Source: Fennellomyces sp. T-0311
Lineage: Eukaryota; Mucoromycota; Mucoromycetes; Mucorales; Lichtheimiaceae
DNA: 11,093 bases
Direction: 5' to 3'
Assembly: GCA_025266875.1 (NCBI GenBank)
Contig: JALLLT010000176.1
Location: 1 to 11,093 of the forward strand
In this document: positions 1 to 7,392 of the stretch, piece after piece
How the letters are laid out: every line of letters starts with the position of its first letter
Numbering within the stretch: position 1 is the first letter of the stretch
Notes under the pieces: generated by a model
What the model was told of the DNA's origin: nothing
Databases searched by the model: none
The model's input: the letters and a program-made list of their open reading frames with translations, nothing else
Translations under genes and position numbers: made by a program

Positions 1-1811
1 CTTGGTGTTGCTTATCGTTGCCTACTGGGCTGTTATTTGGCACGTACTCATCAGGCATGGTAGGCGATCTCTGGGAATTCCCGGCCGGTGCCAGCAATAA
101 GGAAGGTTACCAATGAAAATACCGAAGTGATGTTTGATGTCATTACCAATGGAAATCTCAGCGTTACCATGTAAGTTAAACACTTCAAAGTGATGGCGGA
201 TAGCTTTGTTGTTGCAAGAAACATGTAATTTATTTTTTGTCACTCCTATTCTAGGTACAAGTGTGTCCTTATGTGCAGTGTGCACTTGACCGGAACGAGG
301 CTCTACTTGCCAACCCATTTGCCGGCACAACGACAAAGACACAGTGCTATGGGTGGCACCAGGGTCGAGGAGCGCAAGGAACTTGTGTCCTTCTAGAAAG
401 ATAGGAATGTAATATGAGCGTGTGTTCTCAAAGGAAAACTCATGTGAAGACTGTGTAGACTTACAATCTGTGCAAGGCCCAACGGCCAAATCCAAATCCG
501 ACATGACAATGTCTGGGTCGCCGTTGTCATCGTCATCATCCTTCTTTGGAGGAGGCATGGTGTCGACGACGTCCGAAGAACGAATGGCAACCGAGGTGCA
601 CTTGTGATTGGGGACCCAAGGGGCACCACACTTATGACAGAGGTTGCCGCGAGAAGCACGAGAAGAGGAAGAGGAAGAGGAACCCGAAGAAGGACCAGCA
701 GAAGAGGAAGCAGAAGAAGACGACGAACCACGGAACGGATTGTGCATCGAAGCTGCGGAGCCAACAGAACCTTGAGCTAAAATCTTAGCCGAGCTTGGCA
801 GTCGATGGTGTCGTGGCCACAGCGACCATGGACTTCGCAAAAATGCGAACCTCGGTCAACGCGACGGCGTTTGGCATCCTGAGAGGACGACGGACCACGA
901 GAAGAAGAACCACGAGAAGAAGCAGCAGCTGAAGAGGAGGAGAAGAGGAAGACGAAGGACCAGCAGAAGAAACAGGATGGGAAGACCCACGTTGGCGGTT
1001 GGCCAAGCGGTTGCGAGCCTTCTTCGCTCCTTTCTCCAAGGAGAGAGCAAGAGACGAAATCCCGACCAAGGTGTTCTTCTGATCCCCGGGAAGACCAGCA
1101 CGGGCGGTGTACACCCGGTCCTGCAGGTCAGGAACCAAAGCGTCAATATACTTATTGACCATGACGAAGTCATCCGCGGCCTTCGCATCGCGCCGGAGTT
1201 TCTCGAAACGTGCTGTGAACAAGGCAACGGTCTCATTCTCAGCATGCGGATATCCATCAGCTGCTCGGTCAGCTCGGCAATGCGGTCAGCTTCTCAACAT
1301 CGAGATCCTCAATGAGACGGGCGCGGGCAAAGGACCAAGGCTCATTCGTGTGGGCTCGAGGTTCACGGAGAACCAAGAATGGTGCTCTGGAGAGAGCAGC
1401 ATGGGAACGAAACGGGGCCAAGTACGATCCAAATCAAAGTCGTCGCCACGGACAACGTCTTCGAACTTGGTGAGGTAGTCCGACAAAGTGGGGAAGGTGG
1501 TCGAGGAAGGCTTCCAAACATAACCAGCCCACTGGAAACAAGGAAGTTGGTAGGCGCACGGCCAGAGCGTTCGGTGGGGACCGAAGTGGAGGGAGCAAAG
1601 AGCGACTGGGCAGTGACAGCGGCGCGATTGCCTCTTCGAGGCGAACCATACGGGCCTTGATGGCGTCAGCTTCTGGAGCGTCGCGAGCAATGGCCTGGGT
1701 AAACTCGCAAGTGATGCGAGCAAGCTCATCCCTGAGCTCACCGATGGCAGTGGAGGCGATGGCCTGCATGGAGACCGAGGAGGAAGAGTTGGAACCAGTG
1801 GAGGAAGACAT
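1..1811 (-). pseudogene. Retrotransposon gag-protease, multiply frameshifted
   Basis: The Gag start is taken as the ATG at 1811-1809, followed by MSSSTGSNSSSS and a short acidic helix region. The reading then moves between frames: about 1811-1560 (N-terminus), about 1550-1340 (TLSDYLTKFEDVV and DLDRTWPRF, typical of the start of a capsid region), about 1350-1270 (EPWSFARARLIEDLDVEKL), about 1275-965 (capsid part with VALFTARFEKLRRDA and KYIDALVPDLQDRV), about 960-780 (zinc motif CEVHGRCGHDTIDC at 798-839), about 775-60 (serine-rich linker, second knuckle CHKCGAPWVPNHKC at 598-639, protease) and another frame for the last 60 bases. The protease has FLALLDPGATHSTVSLS at about 340-385. The family motif is D-S/T-G-A-T-H, so the second residue has become proline, which should impair catalysis. 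A later block with GNAEISIGNDIKHHFGIFIG matches the end of the retropepsin fold. Serine-rich and acidic low-complexity runs explain the many overlapping open frames on the other strand. Confidence 0.8.
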
Positions 1812-1889
1812 GGTGGAAACTTGGCAGGTAGTAAGAAGAAGTAAGGTAGGTAAAAAAAGTAGAGTGTCAAAGGAGTTCGCAAAAAAAAA

Positions 1890-2259
1890 TGTGATATTCT
1901 CAAATAAGATCAGACGTGAAAGTGCGAGACCGAATTAAAGATGTTTTTATTGATGACAAACTACTCAGATATTTATATTGTTGAAGCGGTCGGGATGAAC
2001 GCTTCTTGGTGATGTTCCGAATCCATGTTTAGGCGGCGATATAGGACGAGCGTCCTGTTAAGTAACTTATCCATGTTTCGGGTAAACTCGATGAGTCCTT
2101 TGATGTCCTAATCTAGATCAAAGTAGTTTTGGACAGATGTTGGCAGAAACTGGACCAATGGATGACGTACGGTTGGTGCCATCGAAAGAACGAATAGAAT
2201 GGATGTGTCTGAGACTGAAACAAGAAGGCATTCTCTGTGGGAAGGTGTAGGATACGACA
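1890..2259 (-). repeat. 5' long terminal repeat (370 bp)
   Basis: The ends are TGTGATATTC at 1890 and GGATACGACA at 2259, an imperfect terminal inverted pair of the TG..CA kind. On the minus strand, a TATA-like ATATAAATA lies at 1978-1970 and AATAAA at 1951-1946, giving a U3-R-U5 order that points towards the gag start at 1811. The same ends and the same TATA-to-AATAAA layout recur in the LTR at 10131-10524. That correspondence is what fixes these boundaries; the interior of the two copies has diverged a good deal. Confidence 0.8.
1946..1978 (-). promoter_or_regulatory. LTR core promoter (TATA) and polyadenylation signal
   Basis: On the minus strand ATATAAATA (1978-1970) is followed about 20 nt later by AATAAA (1951-1946). 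Both elements sit at equivalent places in the solo LTR at 10131-10524 (TATAAATA at 10216-10209, AATAAA at 10192-10187). Such close spacing is usual for a compact LTR, where transcription starts just downstream of TATA and the R region carries the poly(A) signal. Confidence 0.55.
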
Positions 2260-2660
2260 GTGAGGTTATATATATGACTAACGCAGTTTTTTTTCTCATA
2301 GGGACAACTTTTACATAAAAATCTGCTGCTACGGTTTCTTTTATGGTATGCTTTTTGGGCTATGAGGTTGTATAGCTGGCTGACGCGGTGTTTTTTTTAT
2401 AAAGTCCTCTTTTACGCAAATCCTGTCGCCCATAATATTGGTATGTATTTTTTTCCATCATGATAAACAGATTCTTTCTCACTATATTTTTTTACAGAGA
2501 ACTTATTTGTATATAATCTTGCAGTATGCTTTTCTTTAACTACAGTACTTAAACATTTTATACTTTTTTTATACCAGGCATTCTCTTGTTACTTGATTGG
2601 TCAAACGGTATGTTTGCTTTTTTTCTTTTTATCTAGTACTAATTAACTAGCTTTTCAATA
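2260..2660. repeat. Diverged T-rich tandem repeat, about 85-105 bp period
   Basis: A block starting TGAGGTTATATATATGACTA (2261) and continuing with a T run and ACTTTTACATAAAAATC is matched about 100 bp later by TGAGGTTGTATAGCTGGCTG (from about 2362), another T run, and TCTTTTACGCAAATCC. A [AG]GTATG followed by a T-rich stretch recurs at about 2345, 2440, 2524 and 2608, suggesting two further, more decayed units. No gene is evident. The T runs and high AT content make this look like non-coding spacer next to the LTR. Confidence 0.4.
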
Positions 2661-2918
2661 GGGTAGAAAACAAAAAACCTCACACTATCAAAGCATATGT
2701 AAGAATAGTGTTGGCGCCGTTTTGAGTCAGGTGTACAGTAGTCAGTTGTTGTGTAAATTGGTAGTTGAGTACACCAAAATATAGTGAGCACCAGCAACAA
2801 TATCGTTTGTTACGGACGTTTGTATAAAGGGATCCTAAAGAGGATTGAGGATTGAAAATAGAAAATGGGTAGGAAAGCAAATTGTCTTTATTGCTTGATC
2901 GATAAACAGTAATCCTAA
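2661..2918. other. Non-coding spacer left of the Harbinger element
   Basis: AT-rich sequence with no recognisable domain. A minus-strand open frame of 82 codons (2680-2928) has no family features and runs into the transposon inverted repeat, so it is treated as chance. The last three bases, TAA (2916-2918), are the left copy of the Harbinger target site duplication. Confidence 0.5.
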
Positions 2919-2944
2919 GAGCATCCACAGCTGTGACTTTAAAA
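2919..2944 (+). repeat. Left terminal inverted repeat of the Harbinger element
   Basis: It starts GAGCATCCACAGCTGTGACT and ends in TTTAAAA. It pairs with the right end over 26 bp with one mismatch. Further GACTTTAA-type motifs follow within the next 120 bp (about 2973-2981 and 3022-3030) and may be subterminal transposase or Myb-protein binding sites. That role is inferred from the superfamily, not seen. Confidence 0.95.
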
Positions 2945-3070
2945 AAACGACTGCAATTTCGGACTTGAAGTCAGACTTTAAAGTGTTACAGTTCGTTTTC
3001 TACAGCCGTAGCTTTAACACGATGACTTTAACTTTACGTACACGTCATAGAAGTTCAGTAAAGTGAACCG

Positions 3071-4467
3071 GTGCTGAAAAATAAAATGATTACTTCTTCT
3101 ACACTACGAATGGACGACCTAACACTTTCGCAATTCATCATCAATAACATCGTGCAGCAGAGCAACCTGCTGATCGATGATCAGTTGGCCAGCTACGAGG
3201 AAGAAGATCGCGAAGCAGCACGCAGAAGAGAAAGCGCCGAAAAGCCCCTGAAGAAAAAACGCAAAGTTGTTCTTCGCAATAGGCCTCTTTTCGAGAAAAT
3301 TCTTATGCAAGATTACTTTGACCCCAGCCCTCGATACGACGGAGTGTTCTTTCAAAGACGATATCGCATGAGACGCTCGTTATTTGTAGCTGTTATGCGC
3401 GAGCTGGAAAGCAAATATGTGTACTTCCAGCAAAGACCTGATGCCAAAGGAGCATTGTCCTTCCATCCATACGCGAAAGGAACTGCAGCAATGCGCATGT
3501 TGGCGTACGGTGGACCGGCTGACACTACCGACGAATATTTGAAGATCGGCGCATCCACAGCAGCAGAATCGCTACAGCACTTTTGCGCTGGTATAATCGA
3601 ATGCTTCGGCGCCAAATATCTTAGATCGCCAAACGAAGAGGATTTAAAGAGATTACTGGCGGTTAATGAGCAACGAGGTTTCCCTGGTATGCTCGGATCG
3701 CTCGACTGCATGCATTGGGAATGGAAGAATTGTCCAAAAGGCTGGGAGGGCATGTACTCTGGAAAAGCAAAAAAGCCCACTGTCATTTTGGAAGCTGTTG
3801 CCTCCCATGACTTATGGATATGGCATTCCTTTTTCGGTGTTCCTGGTGCCTGCAATGACATCAATGTCTTGCATAAATCTCCTCTCTTCGATGATGTAAT
3901 CCACAATCGCGCACCATCCATTCGATACATTGTCAACGGCCATGAATATACCAAAGGGTACTATTTGGCCGATGGTATATATCCTGCTTGGTCCACACTT
4001 GTGAAAACAATCCCTGTCCCTCAGGGTGAAAAAGAACAGGTAAGTCGGTTAGTGTAATACAATATGTATACAGAATCTGAGGCAGAATCATACAGTACTT
4101 TGCCAAGAGACGAGAGTCCGTCCGCAAGGATATCGAACGTGCTTTCGGTGTCCTCCAAGCCCGCTTTGGCATAGTTCGGCAACCTGCTCGTGTCTGGAAC
4201 AAGGCAATTCTCGCAAATATCATGAAAGCGTGCATAATTTTGCACAATATGATTGTTGAGGACGAGCGTACAAAGTACCCGCGTCGCATAGCTGTTGAGG
4301 AGGACTATGATGCCAGCGAAACTTATTCTGTTGCACCGTCTTACGTACGTGGAGAACCGTGCACAGATTATATATATCAATCCCGAATGAGGGAAGTACG
4401 CGATGAGCACACTCATATACAATTGCGCAAAGATCTTGTAGAGCATTTATCGAAAGAATATGAATAG
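3071..4467 (+). CDS. PIF/Harbinger DDE transposase (two exons)
   Basis: The protein cuts and rejoins transposon ends in the nucleus. Exon 1 is 3071-4039 (323 aa), the intron is 4040-4095 (56 nt, GTAAGT..ACAG, phase 0) and exon 2 is 4096-4467 (123 aa), about 446 aa in all. Splicing removes a stop at 4055-4057 and joins the GEKEQ end of exon 1 to YFAKRRESVRKDIERAFGVL, a continuous family motif. Visible features are a basic stretch KKKRKVVLRNR near residue 60 (possible nuclear signal), a helix-turn-helix-like region around residues 90-120, then the DDE_Tnp_4/plant transposon protein fold: D212 in GSLDCMHWEW, D301 in YYLADGIYPAW, and E337 in RKDIERAFG. The last two are separated by exactly 35 residues, fitting a DD35E nuclease. 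The conserved NDINVL also lies between them (D263). Later in-frame ATGs at 3086 and 3110 are alternative starts. No damage is seen. It probably works with the convergent Myb-like gene. Confidence 0.93.
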
Positions 4468-4508
4468 CCAAAAAGCAATATGTTTATTTATTCTTTTCGT
4501 TCCTATTC
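4468..4508. promoter_or_regulatory. Short convergent 3' region between the two transposon genes
   Basis: Only 41 bp separate the transposase stop (TAG, 4465-4467) from the Myb-like stop (TAA, 4511-4509). The minus strand reads AATAAATAAA here, a plausible poly(A) signal for the Myb-like gene. The two 3' ends must therefore overlap, which could give antisense pairing. Confidence 0.4.
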
Positions 4509-5459
4509 TTATTCCTGTTGCTGTTGTTGTTGCTGTTGCTGTTGCTGTTGCTCTTCCCGCATGATGATTTTGGCTTGTTGAATTTCAAGCCAACGACGCG
4601 CTTGCTCTGTCATCTTCGAGGCATCGGCAAACATGATCTCTCGGTCGAGCTTCTTCTTCTGTAGCTCGACTAGCTCTTGTGCTGCAGCGGCGCTTTTCTC
4701 CAGGGCAGCTATACGCTGGGCCTCTGCTTCCTCGCGTTTCTTAGCGCGGATCAGTTCTTCTTCGTCATCATCATCACCCACACGACCTCACTTTTTGCTG
4801 ACTCGGGCGGCTTTGGCTTTTTTCTGACCAATGGGCCGGCCTTCCTCTTCCGCTGGGTCCGACACCTCGTCGCTCTTCGTACCGACGATTGTCATCCACT
4901 TCTGCTCTTTGCGCAGGACATCCCAGCAATGCTTCAACTTGAATAGCTTGGTGCCAGTCCAGTTGGCCGGAAGATTGATCTTGAAATCGTCGCAAGCGCG
5001 TTTGTACTATGACTTGAAGTTTAGCAACCTACGAACCGGTTCTCAAATCAAGTCTAATACTTTAGCATCCTCCGACTCATTGGCACCGCTAGATGAATCA
5101 CGAACGACTTGGTCCCAGCATCCTGAGAACCTTGAGCAATATCTCTGGATAGTAGACCAGCGGTTTTTGAAGGCTTTAAGGTCACATCCTTTAGGATTGC
5201 CGTTCAAGTTAACCTTGTCCTCAATCTGCTTCCAAAACGTAACAGCCGTTTGGTCAGTTCCAACCACACTATTTTTAGTGGCAAGAAGCCACGAGTTGAC
5301 CAAGTTGAAGTCCTCGCTTTCTTCCCAAAGAATATGAGGCTTTCGCTCATTTCCATTGTCATCCAAATCTGCAGCATTGTCCGAGATGACGATCGGGTCA
5401 GGGGCACTGGTTGGGGGGTTGGAGGAGGTGGTCACAGAGCCAGTAGAAGCAGTGGACAT
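4509..5459 (-). pseudogene. Harbinger Myb/SANT-like accessory protein, interrupted by one TGA
   Basis: In this superfamily the second gene encodes a Myb/SANT or trihelix-type protein that binds subterminal DNA and brings the transposase into the nucleus. Exon 1 is 5459-5061 (133 aa), the intron is 5060-5007 (54 nt, GTATTA..ATAG, phase 0, with CTAAAC as a likely branch site), and exon 2 runs from 5006. Exon 1 has a Ser/Thr/Pro-rich start and a tryptophan-spaced domain with ILWEESEDFNLVNSWL, FWKQIEDKV and FKNRWSTIQRYCSRFSGCW. Exon 2 has LFKLKHCWDVLRKEQKW and EEGRPIGQKKAKAARVSKK, as in plant trihelix/NAM-associated relatives. TGA at 4790-4788 then stops the frame after about 205 aa. The same frame continues unbroken into an acidic, coiled-coil-like segment (AEAQRIAALEKSAAAAQELV) and a 12-Gln tail ending at TAA (4511-4509). 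The full frame would give about 298 codons, so the TGA looks like a fresh nonsense change rather than the native end. A truncated DNA-binding protein could still be made. Confidence 0.85.
4515..4550 (-). repeat. CAA/CAG microsatellite encoding 12 glutamines
   Basis: Twelve consecutive Gln codons (mixed CAA and CAG) lie just before the TAA of the Myb-like frame. Tracts of this kind vary in length between copies. Because the tract lies downstream of the in-frame TGA, it would not be translated from this copy without readthrough. Confidence 0.9.
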
Positions 5460-5624
5460 ATTTGCGTGATTGAGAGAAAGAATTTTTACAGACTCAAAAA
5501 AAGTCTTTAACTTTAAAGACTTTTGCCAATTTTTTAAAGACTCAATATTACAGTTCTTCTTTACAGTTCATCGCTGTACGAAGGCGACTTTAAAAAATCT
5601 GACTTTAAGTTAAAGATTTTGCAA

Positions 5625-5650
5625 TTTTAAAGTCACGGCTGTGGATGCTC
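5625..5650 (-). repeat. Right terminal inverted repeat of the Harbinger element
   Basis: Read inwards on the minus strand it starts GAGCATCCACAGCCGTGACT. TAA follows outside at 5651-5653. The 120 bp just inside are packed with AAAGTC/GACTTTAA motifs in both directions (about 5500-5524, 5536-5543, 5585-5592, 5600-5608 and 5629-5635), more than on the left side, and this marks a subterminal repeat region. Confidence 0.95.
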
Positions 5651-5653
5651 TAA

Positions 5654-6271
5654 TTGTGGGATACTAAACAACACTGATAACTATAAAGTATTTAGGTTGG
5701 GGTGTTGATAAATGTAATCAATTGACCAATGTTTATTTAATGAAAAGCGCTTCTTATTTATATCTTTCGATACAATGGCGCAGCACTAGCTATTCTAGCT
5801 GTGATAGGTGCGTATGGTAACCAATTGATGATGGTGTAGTTGCCGCAGCAGTGGGGGTAAAGGTGATTGGTGTTGTTCATGCAGGCTAATTGCTGGCTAG
5901 TGGTGGCGCAGCTGCCGCAGTAATTGAGATGTAGAGTGCCGCAGCAAAGAAGATTCTGGCTACTGGGCTACTCTATTGGGTAATTGTGGGTGTTTGAGGT
6001 ACTTGTGGGTTTCGGGTTTTTATATTATTTATTGTTTTTGGTTTTTGTACATCTTTTTTAATACTGATAATGATAATATATATGATATGATAATACAAGA
6101 GGGAGAGAGAGAGAGAGTGAAAGGAAAAAGGGAAAGTTGGTGGGGCTGCCAACATGTCTATCAATAGTACTTTTTTTATTTACAAAGCAATACTTTATTA
6201 TAGGGAAAAAGGTAAGCATTTATAGTTTTACAAATAGAAATACTTTTGTATATAGTTTTTTATTGAGAGTC
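5654..6271. other. Non-coding spacer with a GA microsatellite
   Basis: No gene is supported here. The octamer TGCCGCAG recurs loosely at about 5839, 5912 and 5937 among GGTGG-rich sequence. A pure GA run lies at 6103-6117, and the rest is AT-rich. Short open frames on both strands around 5973-6167 are mirror images over low-complexity sequence. Confidence 0.5.
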
Positions 6272-6975
6272 ACTAGCGACGCACCAAAATTTGACCAGCG
6301 ACGCACCAAAATCGCCAGGCAGCTTAGTAACCATTTGCGTAACTCTTGTTCCTTTTTGAGACCACTGCGCACCAAAATGATTAAAGCTGCTTTTGTTATA
6401 AGAACATACAGATTTTTGGTGTACCAGAAAGCTAATGGTGGGTACTGTATGAGGCAATAATAGTATACAGTAGATATGGGAACTTTTTGTATATTTCACA
6501 GGTGAAGTAAATTTGAGACGAGTGACGCACCAAAAAAATGTTACACACTTTCCGTGCCAAAAATGGACGAGCCGCGCACCAAAAAAAAATTACCTGCACC
6601 AGGTTAGCTAAAGTGAAGTGAGCCATGCACTGAAAGTAGAGAGAGGAACTCAAATGAGATATAACAAGTCATGCACCAAAAATTATCAGCTACATAACTT
6701 GAATGAGGATGAGTTATGTACCTAGAAAGTGAGACGAGCGACGCACCAAAAAACGTTACACAGCTACACCAAGGATGAACCAGCCACACAGACGAGCGAC
6801 GCACCAAAAAAAAATGTTACACACACTCTGTATCAAATATTGATGAGCCGCGCATTATAGAAAGTGAGATGAGCAATGCAATAAAAAGTGTCATACACAC
6901 ACTTAAGAGTAGTAGCCGATGAGTTACACGTCAAACTCTCAATAGGCCCATTGCACCAAGAATGAATAAGCCGAG
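6272..6975 (+). repeat. Degenerate short-repeat array with core GACGCACCAAAA
   Basis: The core GCGACGCACCAAAA is exact at 6276-6289 and 6298-6311. Close forms occur at about 6367, 6515-6538, 6566-6588, 6670, 6731-6752 and 6791-6810, with weaker ones at about 6623, 6841-6860, 6866-6890 and 6945-6970. The better copies are framed by GTGAGACGAG upstream and a run of A then GTTACACAC downstream. Copies with GAGCCGCGCACC alternate with copies having GAGCGACGCACC, hinting at a two-part unit of roughly 50 bp that has since decayed. Most copies point the same way; a possible inverted one lies at about 6413-6428. Spacing is irregular, so this is an old minisatellite-like array and not a CRISPR. No coding capacity is seen. 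Confidence 0.75.
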
Positions 6976-7019
6976 TTTGTTCATATATATTATAAGTAAA
7001 AATTTCAATAATAATTGTA

Positions 7020-7258
7020 CTGCACCATAAAAAATCCTTCAGATATTCTGGGCATTTCTGGGGATAATCTGGGGATAAAGGAGACGCTAACCGATTTTGA
7101 GATCTTGTGTAGCAGCGTTGGGCAGATTTTGGGATATTCTGGGATTCGCTTGGGTCGCAAGCACAGCCTGTGTTACCCATATGTTGGGATTTCGCTATTA
7201 TCCCAGAAGATCCCAACATCCCCGAAATCGCCCAGGCGGATTTTTTACGGTGTGCTGA
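7020..7258. mobile_element. MITE-like fold-back element, about 239 bp
   Basis: The left end reads CTGCACCATAAAAAATCC from 7020, and the right end read inwards gives TCAGCACACCGTAAAAAATC from 7258. They share CACC[AG]TAAAAAATCC with a two- to three-base offset at the tip. The similarity continues inwards: CTGGGCATTTCTGGGGAT on the left against CTGGGCGATTTCGGGGAT on the inverted right. TA lies just outside both ends (7018-7019 and 7259-7260), compatible with a Tc1/mariner-type duplication, although the offset tips leave the exact boundary open. It is too short to encode a transposase. The interior is rich in GGG runs spaced by about 7-8 bases. Confidence 0.6.
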
Positions 7259-7300
7259 TATAATTTATACTTTAGTTGATGGTGCATGAGAGAATAAATG

Positions 7301-7350
7301 AAAAAAAAAAGTAAGATATGTAAAAGAAAAAAGTAAATATGTAAAAAGTA
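7301..7350. repeat. Two-copy A-rich tandem repeat
   Basis: AAAAAAGTAAGATATGTAAA (7305) is followed by AAAAAAGTAAATATGTAAAA (7327), a period of about 22 bp. It lies downstream of the RTC4-like gene on the minus strand and looks like simple-sequence spacer or 3' untranslated sequence. Confidence 0.5.
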
Positions 7351-7392
7351 ATACTAGTATATACATAAGGAAGTATATGCAGAGTACAATTT

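Larger units (their letters stand above)
1..2259 (-). mobile_element. Ty3/Gypsy-like LTR retrotransposon, 5' part, degenerate
   Basis: Read on the minus strand, the order is LTR (2259 to 1890), short leader (1889 to 1812), Gag with two zinc-binding motifs, then a retropepsin-like segment running off the left edge. This LTR-gag-protease order is that of a Ty3/Gypsy or Copia-type element. The Gag style (serine-rich linkers, C-x2-C-G-x2-W-x4-H-x-C knuckle, protease directly after Gag) fits fungal Ty3/Gypsy best, but the reverse transcriptase and integrase that would settle it lie outside the window. The frame changes at least five times, so this copy is dead. I see no TGG-type primer binding site: the leader after the LTR starts with a run of nine T followed by GCGAACTCC. 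GTGAG at 2260-2264 would be the outer target duplication, but its partner is outside the window. Confidence 0.8.
2919..5650. mobile_element. Complete PIF/Harbinger DNA transposon (2732 bp)
   Basis: Both ends read GAGCATCCACAG going inwards. The inverted repeats match over 26 bp with one mismatch (T on the left, C on the right, at position 14). TAA lies directly outside each end (2916-2918 and 5651-5653), the 3-bp target duplication expected of this superfamily. Inside are the two genes that define autonomous PIF/Harbinger elements: a DDE transposase (plus strand, 3071-4467) and a Myb/SANT-like DNA-binding protein (minus strand, 5459-4509). They converge, with 41 bp between stop codons. Each has one short phase-0 intron. 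The only clear damage is one TGA inside the accessory gene, so this copy is young or nearly intact. Confidence 0.95.

Noticed and set aside
422..1660. Several plus-strand open frames opposite the gag region
   Set aside because: They are antisense shadows of serine-rich and acidic codon runs. The minus strand carries the zinc knuckles, capsid motifs and protease motif.
1860..1889. tRNA primer binding site next to the left LTR
   Set aside because: No TGG start follows the LTR end. The leader begins with nine T, so I cannot name a primer.
2680..2928. Minus-strand 82-codon open frame
   Set aside because: No domain or bias is seen, and it runs into the transposon inverted repeat, so it would have been created by the insertion.
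4788..4790. TGA read as an amino acid (altered genetic code)
   Set aside because: Other frames in the window end normally, including TGA at the end of the RTC4-like gene. One case inside a transposon is better explained as mutation.
4741..4791. An intron starting GTGAGG at 4791 that would remove the TGA of the Myb-like gene
   Set aside because: The nearby CTAAG acceptor would shift the frame. The only frame-keeping acceptor seen is at AGC in LEKS and would delete well-formed coding sequence. A nonsense mutation is simpler.
6272..6975. CRISPR-like array
   Set aside because: Repeats are short, degenerate and irregularly spaced, the spacers resemble each other, there are no cas genes and the genome is eukaryotic.
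6832..7263. Open frames on both strands over the MITE-like element
   Set aside because: They arise from the inverted repeats and show no family motif. The element is too short to encode a transposase.
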